Positions 49,026 through 62,365 of a DNA stretch of 64,000 bases are shown here, piece by piece. Where the stretch lies: the NCBI GenBank assembly GCA_033026295.1, contig CM065182.1:22318215-22382214 (forward strand), given 5' to 3'. The notes below the pieces were generated by a model that saw only the letters and a program-made list of their open reading frames with translations, had not been told where the DNA came from and did not search any database. The first letter of the stretch is position 1. Each line of letters starts with the position of its first letter. This stretch comes from Channa striata (taxonomy: Eukaryota; Chordata; Actinopteri; Anabantiformes; Channidae). The translations under genes and the position numbers were made by a program.

Positions 49026-49854
49026 ATTGTGATTCACAGACATAGTGATCAGCCTTATTTCACTTACACAGCCTACACTGTATAAGTGATACAGGTGGAC
49101 ACATTATCAATTAAGATTGTGCAGGTTCCTTCTGTACTGACTTGGATTCTATTACATACCAATATTAAAAACTTACATCTTAAATTTACTCCATCTTTCC
49201 ATTTTTACACAAACACTGCATGCTCCCAAATCAAAGAAAGAATGAGTTGTTTTACTTGGATAAATAGAGGTAAAAGCCTGAGTTGTCCTGAGGACAGGGT
49301 AACTGCCAGCATCATCATCACCTTAAGCACGAAAGAAAACAGGTGACCTGAGACTAAGGCCACCCCTGTGTATTTCACATTACAATAGTTTTTAAACCAT
49401 AATAATTATACAACTGCATTTAACTGCATTAATTTTATTGCACTTTAAATAACCCCTTAAAATCCATTTATAGGTTTCACATTCATTCTCACACTGTGCG
49501 TGGCCAATTCGAGGTGGTTTGCGGTGGCCATTTGCTCATCAACTCAACTGGCTTTGTAGGACCTTGTACTAACTGACAATTAATACTACTGCTATAACCC
49601 GCAAAAGGGAATTTAAAACTGCATGAAAGCGTCACGTAGCCCACACTTCAAAGAGCAGCACACACGGTCTAAGTTGATAGAAGCAATGTGTGTGAAGTCT
49701 GGTTAGCGGGAAGGAGGCAGGAAGGCTCAAAGGAATGCTGATATCCACCTTTTGGTTGGCAGCCCAAATCTGAGCCCTGGTCGCTTCAGGCTATTGGGAA
49801 GAGGAGCCATGCGAAACAGCATGGAGCATAGTAATCATAACTCTCCTGCACTCT

Positions 49855-50010
49855 CTCCATTTCCACCATTCCATTTTCCCTTTTCACTCTCTCGTCACTC
49901 TTTTGCTTTCTATTCCTCTCCTCTCCCACATTCTTTATTTCCCCCCATCTCACCCTTCCTCTGCTTTTCTTCTTCTCTGCTGCCTCTGTCTCTCCCCATT
50001 CTCCCTCTGG
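49855..50010. repeat. Long pyrimidine-rich tract
   Basis: A plus-strand C/T-rich stretch of about 155 bp made of CTCT, CCTTT and TTCC words with only scattered purines. It has no exact period. The plus-strand 123-codon frame at 49752-50123 is Phe/Ser/Pro/Leu-rich because it reads this tract, so I do not call it a gene. Polypurine-polypyrimidine tracts of this kind can form triplex (H-DNA) structures; that is inference here. Confidence 0.8.
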
Positions 50011-51366
50011 AGGGGTCCTTTAAGCACCCAGCGAGTTGCTCTTTCGCATTTTCTTCTGAAGGCAGTCATATGAAAAAGCTGCTTTATTTTTTCTCAGGAA
50101 TAAACAGGTTGGTTCCCTTGTGAGAGACAACAAATCAGTGTGAAATGCAGATGGGCCCCAATATCATTCAAAAGACTATGTTTGTGGGTCCGTAATGAGA
50201 ATGCTTCCTTTTTCTCTCATTGTCCAAACCCCCTCCATAGAGCATCTTACTTCTGTAGCTGCAATGAATAAATTGGTCCTGTCATTGAAACTGCCCATCC
50301 TTTCTCTATGCAAACAACTGGACGCTGTATCGACTGCCTTGCATTTCTCCAGAGATGGCTAGAGGATGTTATATTGTAGTAATAAAGTCATCCCTTGGGG
50401 AGGGAAGTCTCATCATATATAACCTAGTAATTACTTTTCAAAGTCATGTGTTGCTGAGGATCAATAATGTTCGAGTTTCTGTGGGTATTAAGAAACAAAT
50501 GGCACCTCCACCAGGACTTCTGCCTCTGACCTTTGAGTCATTACCATTCTGTATTTTATGGGTAGTGAGTTATGGCGCAGCTCAAATAAATGACTTTGGA
50601 GCATGCAGGAAACCAAATGAGTCCCCTGGTGTAATATCTATTCAGGTCTTTAATCACAGGTATATTGCGATTTTTGACTGGACACGGGTTATCATACGTG
50701 ATGAGGTGTGTACAGGAGAGGTAAGGTGAGAAAGGAGCCGTGCTGTTTTTCAGAATGAAAAGCACCTTGCTGTCAAACCATCAAAGCAGCTCCGTTTTGT
50801 GTGTTCAGGTTTAATCTCATCCAAAACCCTATTCCCACAAATAAGAAAAGTTCTTTCTCTTTCTATAACACACACCTCACAGTCCACGCAGTTGGTCACA
50901 CTTTTTTTGATTCTGTTGTCAACCTTTTTCACCTCTCTCCTGAGGACGGGGGAAATCAGTGAGCTATAGCCACAGGCAGAGTGAATGCTTTTTACCAGTC
51001 CATCAAGTGTTAAACGTGCATTCTGACCCATCTGTCCACTCACAGCAAATCGGCTCGCCATGTGGAAACCTCCACTGAAGGACAGCAAACTGTGGGACAC
51101 CGCTTTACACATGCACACATACTGTACACGCCTGCCTGCCCACCTGGCCGAATACAAGGCAAAAAAAGGTCAAGATCAAGGTGAAGACACAAATCTACAT
51201 TTGTATGAGTAGGCCTGAGATTGGTGAAATGAATCCACATAAAGTGTGATATATGTATTTGCACACTTGATATGTTTTGTCAAAAAGAGTTTCAAATGGC
51301 TTGTCACCTTTGTCGTCACTGGTGTTGTACATTTGCTGTTTGTTCTTAATAGTTTTAAACCCTGGC

Positions 51367-51381
51367 TTTTTTTTTTTTTTT
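51367..51381. repeat. Poly-T run (15 T)
   Basis: Fifteen consecutive T followed by GTGTGC. No retroelement body is recognised next to it on either strand. Confidence 0.9.
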
Positions 51382-54300
51382 GTGTGCATTGTGGGAAAAT
51401 GAAAGCGCAAAGGAGATGCAACCCAGTCTTTCACTAGAAAACTGAACATATGCATATTATGAATCGGATCTCCTCTGCTAATTTCTTTTTTATCCCATTG
51501 ACATCAATCTCAACCTCCTGCAAACGCACACTTATTTGGGATGTCTCCATTGGTTCTATTGCAGAATAGAGGTACAGAAACATAATTTAGGAGACACTGT
51601 CACACACATGGCACTGCATAAATATGAAAACAGGACCCCCCCTGTAGTCATTCCAGCAATATCTTAACTGTCTCAACAAACCAGCAGTGGGAGACAACAA
51701 GCACCACTGGGCGGGAGGACGTTATCGGCATCATGCAGTAAGCACCTCTCTGCAGCTTTCTCTGAACAGCCTTAATTTTTCTTTAGTCTGACAGGCACCA
51801 GGAGAGCACACACACATGCATGACCCTAACTCTCCCGCTGAACTAGGTGGATATGTGTTTGTGTGCTTGTGTGCAGCAGTGGGGATAATGTAAGGACACT
51901 GGTAGAGCTACTGTTGCTATGTGCACTGGGTTTGCTTGTTGCATGCAGATGCCCCCTGCCCCATGCCAGTAATCCATTTTCTTTAAGATGACAAACACTG
52001 TATTCATTAGAATCTTCAAAATAGTTTTTTTATGTGCAGCCTGAATTTCATTAACAGCAATGGGTAAACAACCGAAGATCACGACAAATGTCAAAAGCAT
52101 AGACTCCTAGGAATGGTATTATTTTCTCTCTCTCGTTCTGTCCTTCCAATATAGAATTCTACTACCCAAGTTTCAATTTGTCCAGCTAAACCCGCTTTAC
52201 TTCACTGTGCAGTGAACTGCTCTAGCCAACCAGCTGAGCAAGAACTGTACTTAAATGGCTTTCCAAGATAATGACAAGAGATTGTATTTTTGATGGAGTG
52301 GATTTCGCTCTGTATTGTCACTCACATTGGTAAACCAACCCAGGTCAAGTCACAGTGTGCAGAAAAGCTCTTCAAACTGGTCCTTTAAAATGAGAAGGAA
52401 TAAGGGCAGGACTCCGTTTGGAGTGGGAGTAGGAAATGGATTCAAGATAAAGTGATAAATTATATTAAAGGGGATTTGTTTTGGTCTGAAGTGGCCAAAA
52501 ACTAACCATGTCTCCTAAAAGTGTCATTCCTATTCTACAGCATCTATACATAAACATTTGTAGGGAAATTCGTATGGCAGGAGTTCAACACGTTTGATTA
52601 TGGTTAGCAAGCTTTTTGTCCTTTTTTTTTAAGAGGTTATTAAACGCAATATGTCTCTGCTAAAGATGCAGTGTGCAAAACTTATTGACCTTTAGCAATG
52701 AGTGCAGACTGTAAATGTGTGAATAGCCCCAACCCCCTCCAATCCAGTTTCAAGTGTGAGAGAGATTACTGCATCAGGTGTCATATCACTGTTTGTGACC
52801 ACATCCATACCGCAATATCACAGAGACCCATTAGTGTTATATGTTACGATATTATGTTATGTTATGATATTTTAGGATTTTTGAAGTTTATTGTAAAAAT
52901 TGCAGAATTAAAAACTTGCTAGTGTAAATGCCTAATAACACACATACAGTACACAAAAGAAAGCAATGACTGAAGGAAAACAGAATCAGTATTGACACTA
53001 CTGATGCCAAGCTAGCACAAGGAGACGTGGCTCCTCCTCCATTCCTCCCTGGGATCATAAAAGCTAACACACATTCAAAATCTGTGGCTCCTTTATTATA
53101 TGCAAATGCACATTTGAAGAACTGTCCAGTAATCTTGTTAGCTCTAAACAATGTCATGAGCTCCTTGTCTTTCACCCTCTATAGCCTAACACATGAATTA
53201 ATTTAGTGGGAAAAAAACGTATTTAAATTTACAAATCAAAAATGGAATTTGTGTCTAAACACAGTCTGCTTAGTAAAACATTAGAATAATAATACCCCGT
53301 CCAAAACATATGCACCTAGGACATTAGGGGATCACTCTTAAATCTGTGGGGATTCAATCTGAAAAGCTCAAAGACACTGATGCTGATGAGAAGAAGGACA
53401 TAAAATGAAGTGAAGTCTACAACTATTCCAATACAGTGCTACTTGCCAGCAGTTTCATCAGACTGTTGGAGGGACATAATTGAGGAATATGTAAAGCCTG
53501 TTGACATAACAAGGGGCAGACAAAGCTTTTTGTGGATCAGAAAAAGGCTTTGGAGTCATATTTTATATTCTGGGCTACTTGGCAGCAGTTGTATGAAGCA
53601 TAAGTCGATCTATCCCACATAAAAGAACTGAGAGAAAGAGGGAGGTACATTGTGTGAACAGGAGATGGGGCAGTGAGGGGAAAATGCTGTTGCCCGGCGA
53701 GCACAGTGGCCCTTAGTTGGTCAAGAAAAAAGTGCTGACCCTCAAATAGAGTGCCTTCTATTAGATGTGCAGGGTGAAGTCTGTTCATCTATGCTCCTCA
53801 TAATTGGATTACAACTGTTGCTGCTCCCCTGCTGCTGCAGACAGATGCTCTCTTGGTTTGTTCACTGTTAATTTAAATATAATGTGCCATCTCTTCTTAT
53901 TTGATAAGCAGCCATCAATAAGAAATACAGTCTAGGATGTCAGTGAAAACCCTCATGAAAAATATCACAGGACTGAAAATTTATAAAAATATAAAAACAG
54001 GAAAACGTTGTTTCTGTCTTACTGGTATATTTTATCCAAACACACGATTATCCCCCTAAAATAAAAATATTTACGCACACAACCACTGGATTTTTTTAAA
54101 GGTACAGATGGAGCAGACAGGTGAAACCCTTGCCAGCATTTGTCAACACAAGATTTCATATTCTGCAATTTTACTACATAACGTGAGGTTTGAATGGCAG
54201 GGAGACAGGCGAGCGTCGTTGAATGTAGGAGCACTGTGGGTTTCTACTGAGGCCTCCTGGTGACTTTTTATTGGAGAAAGAAAAACATGTGACCAAAACG

Positions 54301-54471
54301 TAATATAATGCGTGACACATTTGATGGAATCATTTATGCCCACGTGTAACAGGACGGATGGTTTGTCTGTTTATAGTGAAGTTAGTTTAAAGCCAGATGT
54401 TTTTTATTAAATTTAAAACTAATAAATATGCCGAGTCCTATGATCAACTATTTTCAATGATCTGCTTAAAT

Positions 54472-54697
54472 AGCACTTTTATCCAAAGAACTCTACAATG
54501 TCTCTTCTCATTCAAACACACACTCACACACTAATGAAGGCCACTGCCACTGCAAGGTGCAAACATGACACACTGGGAACAACTCGGGGTTCACGGTCTT
54601 CTCCAAGGACATTGTGACACATAGCCAGGATGGGCTGGGAGTCAAAACCCTCATTTTGTGGTCACTGGATGACTCCATTGCCAGCTAAACTACAAAG
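54472..54697 (-). mobile_element. tRNA-derived SINE, minus strand
   Basis: On the minus strand the 3' end is at the left (AGCACTTTTATCCAAAGAAC), followed by CTTCTCATTCAAACACACAC and CAAGGTGCAAACATGACACA. Next come AACTCGGGGTTCACGGTCTT and TCCAAGGACATTGTGACACA. The head at the right carries a reversed, eroded B box (GAGTCAAAACC at 54639-54649). This order fits a fish SINE known to me whose 3' end is AAAGCGCT-like and whose copies carry the same GAACCCCGAGTTG block. Shared words with the family at 48804 suggest related but not identical families. Confidence 0.82.
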
Positions 54698-57600
54698 AGG
54701 TGCACACTCTGCAGGCCTCTCCAGCTGTTTTGAGCCACTTGCAGGTCACACCGCTTTTTTCGATTATTGTGCCATGTGATGTGAGAGCTATTGAATAATT
54801 ATATTTCAATATAAAATTACTGATAAACATGGATGTCTACCAATCAGAAACAACATTAGCATTACCTAGTGGTTTTAATTTTAACTTATGAACTAATAAA
54901 TGCTGATGTATCATTATGTGATAACCAGCTGTCAAGTGGTTCGAATCTGTACATGTACATGTTTTGCCGTAATTACCATAATCAATGTATTTTAATTCAT
55001 TAAAACCTAAGGCGCCAGCCAAAAACACCTTTTAAAATCTAAGGGGTTGTTTACAACAGCCTTCTAAAACCGTAAGCTTTGGCTTAAACTAGAAATTATC
55101 CCTTTCCCCGAATGTTTTCTTTTATCAAAAGGTATATCATACATATACGTATGAGTTAGATGCTCTTGTTGTCACAGTTTTTGTTTTGTTATGGCCACAA
55201 AATAGTTTCCATGGCACATTGTTTCTCGTAAATGTCACCAGACAAGCTCTGCGTCTGTTTCATTCTAAAGCTGAATACTTTACAACATTAGAACAAGGGT
55301 GATTCATATTTGTTCCTAAAATCAAGCGGGTTTTTGTGTGATTACAGCCACTACGCAAGGACTATGGTTTATCATTTCAAAAGTTACATTTTTAGACTCG
55401 TTCCAAGGTGGTTCATCATTTCTTATTCAAGATTTCAGTACTGGCTTCACAAGTACTAAGGTAGAAACCTAAGAGAAAAATGGGTTGGAGTCTAAACCAA
55501 ATGATCAACAAGTGCTTACTGAGCCAGTATGAGCTGGTGCTGAAAATGGAGAAAAGTTCCAGTGTTCAGCATCAAGTCCTGATGAGGACTGTCTAGTTTT
55601 GAGACTTTTCTCCCTCATCCTTGGGGCGAACCTTGTGAAGCTCTTTTGTATTCCTAAAAGTGGAAAACACTGGATCAGCACGAGACACATGAAAAACGCA
55701 GTCCTGCTGCGACACGTCCAACTGCCATCCTTACTGTGTTATTGTCCAGTGTATTCACTGCTTGTGCACTGACCAGCACAAACTAAATCCTATTATAAAT
55801 CCAGGTTTCACATTCAGAACCGCACTGTAACTCACCTGATTAGACAGCGTGCTGTTCAGCTCTGATTGTGTGTGTGTGTGTGTGTGGGCAACATTAGTGG
55901 GGAAAACAAGTGAAAATAAGCACTTCAATCTAAAAAATAAAAAGAAGAGAAAAAGTAAGAAAAACAGAACAGCAGGTCTCAATTGAAGCTTGACAGCATG
56001 TGTGAGAACATAATGAAAAATATTGATCACATTATGTATTTATGTACTTTTCTTCAGCATTTAGTGGCAAGAATTGATAGCTGGTATTTCAAAGATGATA
56101 AATAGGCCAAATTCTACCTGCACTTCTACAATCGCTCAGTTGCAACAATTGTTCAACTGTCTGAGAATTTAGCAAGCTGACTGCGTATTATGGCCTATTA
56201 GTATATCATTATTTCAAATGTGTTCCAGTTGCAAAACAAAATATTAACATCAATGCAAGAATCCCCAGTGTCTCATTTTCAGTGCTGCGAGACCTATTTC
56301 AGAGACATTTTCTGCAGAGGGTATGAGATAGCAAGATTGATCTGACGCTGAGATTGTAATTACTAACAGAAAAACCCGCTTGCTTCCTCTCCTTTGCATT
56401 CTCTCTTCTTCTCGCCTGTATCTAAACAAGATAATCTCTTGCCTCTAACATGACAATACCACAGGCAAATCCTTCAGTGACCTCCTTCCCCGCTTTAAGA
56501 CTTAAAATACAGCTGAAGATGGCAAAGGGCTTGAGAAAATGAGCCCTGCTGGCTCACCTGTCTTCCATCTTCCTCCCCTCAGCCTTTCTCTGCAGATACA
56601 GAAATGACATGCTGTGGGGTGATGTGACGTAGGAGAGACAGACAGTCTGCACCAGGGAACATAAAATTGTTATTTACTTAATTATGTTTAAAATTTGGAG
56701 AACACTTTAGGTGGATTTTCATCGTCATCTGACATTAAAAATCAGCCACTGTTCATGCAAGCTATGTTTTACCAACAAGCCAACTGAGTTATGTCACCCT
56801 GGTTACACTAATAACTGTGTTGTTGCAGCTGAGGAATGATCACGGGCATGGTTAAAAAAGAATGACTATACTGTAGGTAGCAAACAGAAAAACACACAGC
56901 GATGTCCACAACATGCGTCCAATTTATGCCACTCATACTTGAATACTTGAACGTTAGGCAAACACAAGTTATTTTGGAAAAATGGATGAAGGAGGACCAG
57001 ATATCAGATCCAACGTGCCCAGTGGTACAAAAAAAAAAAACAATACAAAACAAAAACTATAAAAATAAAAAAACACAAATGTAGATTCCAGCCCCATTAT
57101 TAAAATTATGTTCTTCATTAGTTCACATTAGTACCCTTCTCCAGGTGAAAATCTTGGGTCCCTGCATAAATGGTGAAAAAACTTTTCATGTGGCAAAACC
57201 TGAATATATATTCTCTGTTTTATTAGTTCTTGATGACATTAGTTTATAAAATATTACTTAATTAATAAATGATGTGTCTAAATGGCTTTCAAAGTGAAGC
57301 CCACATATTAATCGAATGCTGAGTGATGGGGGATGAACTTCATGGAAATGTATGTAATTTTATTTGACTCCTGTTACTCTACAATTGCCATTAAGTGCTC
57401 CAATGTGTCTTTGTGAGGTGGGTCGGTGGGTCTACTGCTCCTTATCTAATCAAGCAACTGTCTGTCAGGTACGAGACTGACAGGAGGAGGGGAAGCTCAA
57501 AGGGAAGAGAGAATGTTGATGGCCGAGCTTCCACCTCGAGCCAAACGCTACGTTAAAGCCACTTCTGCTTTATCCTCCTGATGGAAGCAAGTGACTTGAC

Positions 57601-57902
57601 TTTACAGATTTATTGTACAATGGTCCAACTGCACAAATAACATGTGCTGACTGTGCTGAAGGATCTTGTCATATGTGGAAGGAGGACATGAATTTCCCGA
57701 GCTGGAAATCTGGTTTAGTAATGCAGGTTCCCCTCTACAGTGCAGAATTTGATGCAAAGCCAAAACGAAGCAGTGATTCATGTGAGCATGTAGGCGGGAG
57801 AGTCACTTAAGAGAAATCCTAATCACAAGCCTCCCCTCCGGCTTGCTGCAGGGGGTTTGTGGGGGATTTAAAAATCACAACCACTTAAGAGTTACTGTTA
57901 AT
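54698..57902. other. Non-coding sequence, no gene seen
   Basis: No gene recognised. It contains a TG array at 55866-55886 and a 12-A run at 57029-57040. The regions 56240-56470 and 57370-57590 are repeat-free and are noted as conserved-element candidates. Confidence 0.5.
55866..55886. repeat. (TG)n microsatellite
   Basis: A pure TG array of about 21 bp. Confidence 0.96.
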
Positions 57903-57937
57903 TAACTTTACAACTAACTTGCTTAGTTGTAAAGTTA
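57903..57937. repeat. Perfect hairpin, 14-bp arms, 7-nt loop
   Basis: TAACTTTACAACTA (57903-57916) and TAGTTGTAAAGTTA (57924-57937) are exact reverse complements around ACTTGCT. It has the longest perfect arms among the hairpins found here. No microRNA family is recognised, and 14 bp is shorter than a typical precursor stem. Confidence 0.96.
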
Positions 57938-60900
57938 GCACATCCAAATGCCCTAACACCACACACAGCGTATGACCCCCCCTTCCCCAAAGCCCAGTTT
58001 TAGCTATAATTTTACCCAAATAATGTTTATTGGAGGGAAATAGTAAATGTGACATTGAGGGAGCACACACTTGTAGCAACTCAGCCAGGTGCTACAGGCT
58101 CTATTTGCTGGGGGACACACCTCAAAAGAGAAATTATCTAGTTTCCATGGTGGCACATGTAGTTGCCTCTCACAGGTCAAGTACTGAGCGCTTTGGTTAT
58201 TTCAGATGTCTTCAGCTATTACAAAAAAGAGCACAACTTATACATGAAGACTAGAGTCTCAAGGATGTTTAGGAGACTGCCACAGTAAGAGATGAACAGC
58301 AGCCGACTGTTCTGATGACGACACTGTTGCTGACTTTTTCCCTTTTCTATGTGACTTCATTTCATTTTGGCGGTGATGACAATGAACCTTGACCTACCTC
58401 TTCGGGTTGCAGAAATTTAGAGTTGCCATCACAAATGGGGTCACATTCGGAATAGCTTTATTTTGGAATGTAAGTCAAAAAGAAGTGACATAAATAGAAA
58501 ACTTGGAAGCAAAAAGCAGTGCCTGTAAACTGGTGTTAATATTATGGAATTTAAATCGAGCTTTATTTTATTTACGTTACTATGCGTATGATTGTTACTT
58601 CCTGTTGCACGAGGACACAAATGATATGACGATGTATGTTTACAGATGATTATTAGTAAAGGCAGATACAGTTGAGTACTTCATTCAACATTGGAATGAC
58701 TAGTGATTATTGCTAGTTATATTAAACCATGACAACGTACGAGTGAAATCAACGGTGGGAGCAGACCTCATTTGACTCCTACCTAATAGACCAAACATTA
58801 AGCTCTGTAGTGCAGAATGCTGAACAGTGATAGACAATGAAATTGCCTGGCAGAGGCAAAAGCAAACAGAGCCACATCAGGCACATTTCAAGACTGACTC
58901 TTCAGAAGACAAGCGTGATGGCCTCCCTATCATTACTTGATTGCAGTCTATGTGTTCTGACCTTGAGTTCTTAATGATGTCCTCTTTTTGGAGAGTCTAA
59001 GAGGTCAAACATGTTTGAGTCTTGGCCTAATAATAAGCCTGTCTAAGGGATCTTCAAGCATCTGTCCTGTCTCCTACTGCCAAGGGCAATGGGTGTGATT
59101 ATTTCCATCAATTTACTGGGTCAAATCTAGGTGAGCTTGCAAAAACATTCTTGTAACCTAAAATCTAGATGACGAGTGATAAAGACTAATTTACGCGAAA
59201 GTGAAATGACATTTAGATATGTTTGCAGTTAAAAACTGATGTTTTTCTGCAAATGTTAACACAGAGGAGGAAAGAGTGTATAAGGGTAAAAAAACAGTTT
59301 TATATTAGAAGATTTTTTTTTGATTAAAAGTGAAAGGCATAATATGTTCAAATTATTTTAATATGAAGTTGGTAGTATGAGAACAGCATACTGAATGTTT
59401 TTACAGTCTTGACCCTTGCCACATCCTTACTTGTAAAAGCGATCATGATACTAATCCACTGCCAATTAATCCTATTAGGTTTTCCAAGCGTTATACATGT
59501 TGCTGTCATCAGCTCAAATGGGTATGCATTTTTCCAAATAAAAAAATTTAATAATTTAAAAACAAATCAAAATTCTGAGTCTTAGACCAAGATGTCCCAA
59601 CAATTGTAATTAAAGCAGAGTGATGAAGCCAGAGGTCAGACCTTGTGCAAATACACTGGCAGAAAATTGCTTTTTTGATACTTTCCCGATGTATGGAGCA
59701 TGTGGCAAGTTTTTTGGAAGAACACTATTTAATTTTCAGAACTTTTCAGTAAGGTAATGATGCTGTGGACACAGTTGGTTTATTTTAATAATTATAATTT
59801 TAACATTTCTTTGCACAGAGGCAAGCTTCCTGTGTGGATAGGAATGTCCCTCCATAAGATAAACGCATTCTCTTGGAAAATGGTATATAGCCTTTGTTGG
59901 TGTGTGCCTGCCCTCCGAGGGCTGAGAGAACCTAAACAATGACGAGATGATACAGGCCTTTAGTTAATGGTTTAATGTTTTTTGACCAAGATATTGGTTT
60001 TCTTGTGGTAATCCACCACTTTGCTTCTGTGCCGATCCTTGCCTTTTTATAGATAACCTTTTCTTCTGCAGCTTTTGACAGCGAGACATGTTTTTCCCCC
60101 ACGTTTTCTTGTAGAGATAAAGGTCTGTCCCTGAACTGGAACTGAAATGCATTTCCATATGTTACTGAACATTGCGTCCTGCCTTCTAATTTCTGTAATT
60201 TTGTATAGATCGCACTGTCACACAGCCTCCTGGGATGCAAGATGGGGGCAGTCCATATACTAGAAGCACGAAAACTGCAGGTATAGTGCAGCATTGATTT
60301 TAATGTTACTTTTTTCTGCCTCAGAAGAAAGCCTAATTTGAATCACTCACTTTGGTCAAGCAGAGATTTGAGGCTGAGCAAGCCCAAGGTTTGTGTAAAA
60401 AGATGTGAGCATCCCTTTGCATGCTAATGGCAGCATCACTTCCCAGAGCTTGTGGCATTTGGTTGAGGAGCAAAAAGGACCTCTGTAAAAACAACTTCCA
60501 AGAGGCCCACCATCTGCTGGGAGAGATAGAGCATATCTGGATGCTCAAAGTGGATGCTGTACAAAATGCTATGAGACAGAAGTGATTCATTTCAATCTCA
60601 CTCTTCCCAGATTTAGATATTATTTTAACCTCTTTGGCTGTACCGCCACAACAGTGTGTCAGCCTATTGACGATCCCAGTGTGGGCTTGCCTTATTTTAG
60701 AACGCTCCGTACATACCAATGAACTTGTCCACCATATCTGCTGTGTGTGGGAGCCTGTATGTCGAGCAGGGAAAAGTGACACAAAAAGCATGTACCATGA
60801 GGATGCATTACACTGTTTAAGATAAGACTACGCGCCTGTCTGAATGGGTTTCAGCTGACAGCTGCTGATAGGAAGCCATAGGTGTGTAAGCATATTGTTG

Positions 60901-62203
60901 GAGGAAATAAAACCTTTAGCCTTAATACAGCAACAAGCACCACAGCTATTACCATGAGAGCGAGTGGGCCCCTGTCAATCTCCAATAGTGAGCTCGACAG
61001 ACACACAAAGGTTCTCTTTCCCATGTGCTGTCTGGGACTCTCAAGTAGAACAAAAATTATGGATGTTACCGGCTGGTGTCCACCATCCCATAGGGCATTA
61101 CCAATGCACGGCCTTGCAAATAGCCCCAGGCCTGCCTCAAGGATATGACTGTCCCAATCTGAGCGAGTTCAAATCAGATTCTGCATCAGCTATTTTTGTA
61201 AGTTCCTTTATACTGTGTATTCTTCTGAATAAATTACTGAATCAGCTTTATCTTTTCCCCCCACTTTCAAAAAGAAACCCAGGGATTCCTCAAGAGAGTA
61301 ATGTGGAGACAGAAGAGAGCTTCCATTCACAAATCTCTGATATAATCCCAGAATATTGCAGCACACTCAAAGTCACATGGACTTTGAGCAGTCAGACACG
61401 TGCACACAACACGTCTGTAAAACTTTGTTATAGGATCTAAAAATTTTACTTTGCGTTTTTTCACAGGTTTTCCAAATGATAGTGTTTGTATTTCACAACA
61501 GTAGATGGGAATTTCACAGAGCTGTTTGGCCAGAACTCTGTTTAGATGTGTTTCATCTGAAACAATGCCACCAAAGTGCTCTACGAGAGTCAACCATCAC
61601 TTCGACTGGGTTTAATGACAAAAGTGTTTTAAAAGAAAAGACTGTATTAAATGCAATACATGGCAAGCAGTGAGCAGCTGCAGCACAGATAGGACAAAAA
61701 GAGGAAAAGACACAAAGGTTAAAGCATATAGATCTAAACATGAACATTTTCAAGATTTAATCATTTACAGTAAGAGCTGTAAAAACTCACCCACTCACAG
61801 ATCCACACCACTGAATATGAATAATGACAACACAATTTGACCTTGGAACTAAACAGGCAGATAAAGTTAAGTATTTGATCAAATGTGTACAGGTGCATAG
61901 ACTCATGTATAATGCAAAATTACCCTGAATTCGTATGGTAAGAAACTTTTGAAAATTTTCACTAAATGAGAAAATTATATAATTTTTTTTTTTATTCAAG
62001 GGCCTAAACATCAAACTCTGAATGGGAAGTTACATTCTAAACACTCTCAACATGTAGTGTTAATATTAAATAAAGACCGGTCACAGGGAGTGTACTGCAT
62101 GTGTGACACGCTGTCCACATTATGCAGACTGTATCCTTCCTACCTGTTGTCTGTATTTTGCGTGTGAGCTTGTGCAAGTAGCACACTGCTCTATCCCAAA
62201 TCG
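57938..62203. other. Non-coding sequence, no gene seen
   Basis: No gene recognised. Frames of 152 codons (minus, 60333-60791) and 158 codons (plus, 60964-61440) carry no identifiable domain, and each is overlapped by other frames. AT-rich patches lie at 59280-59360 and 59530-59570. Confidence 0.5.
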
Positions 62204-62365
62204 TCGGGAGGTGCTGCAGGTAGCGTGGCCGTCCACCAATCCTACAGTTGTTGGGTCAATCCCCTGCTCAAAGTGTCCTTGAACAGAACACTGAACAACA
62301 TCTTAGTTGTTACCTGTGAGTGTGGCCGGCTGTGAGTGTGGCCGTTCAGACTACATGCACTTAAG
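62204..62365 (+). mobile_element. tRNA-derived SINE, third family, truncated copy
   Basis: Same family as 48804-49025: GTGGCCGTCCACCAATCCTA, a B-box-like GGGTCAATCCCC, GTGTCCTTGAACAGAACACT and a TCTTAGTTGTTACC segment. The 3' end of the family is missing. The copy contains its own 16-bp tandem duplication: TGTGAGTGTGGCCG at 62315-62328 and again at 62331-62344. Confidence 0.8.

Larger units (their letters stand above)
49026..54471. other. Non-coding sequence, no gene seen
   Basis: No coding gene recognised. It contains the pyrimidine-rich tract (49855-50010) and a 15-T run at 51367-51381. A short direct repeat AACTGCATT occurs twice at about 49412-49430. Frames of up to 135 codons occur (for example minus strand 50750-51157) without a domain. 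Confidence 0.5.

Noticed and set aside
49752..50123. 123-codon frame rich in Phe, Ser, Pro and Leu
   Set aside because: It is a direct reading of the pyrimidine-rich tract, so the composition comes from the repeat and not from a protein.
60333..60791. 152-codon minus-strand frame
   Set aside because: No recognised domain and no supporting gene context. Plus-strand frames overlap it.
60964..61440. 158-codon plus-strand frame
   Set aside because: No recognisable domain, and other frames overlap it. Chance length for this composition.
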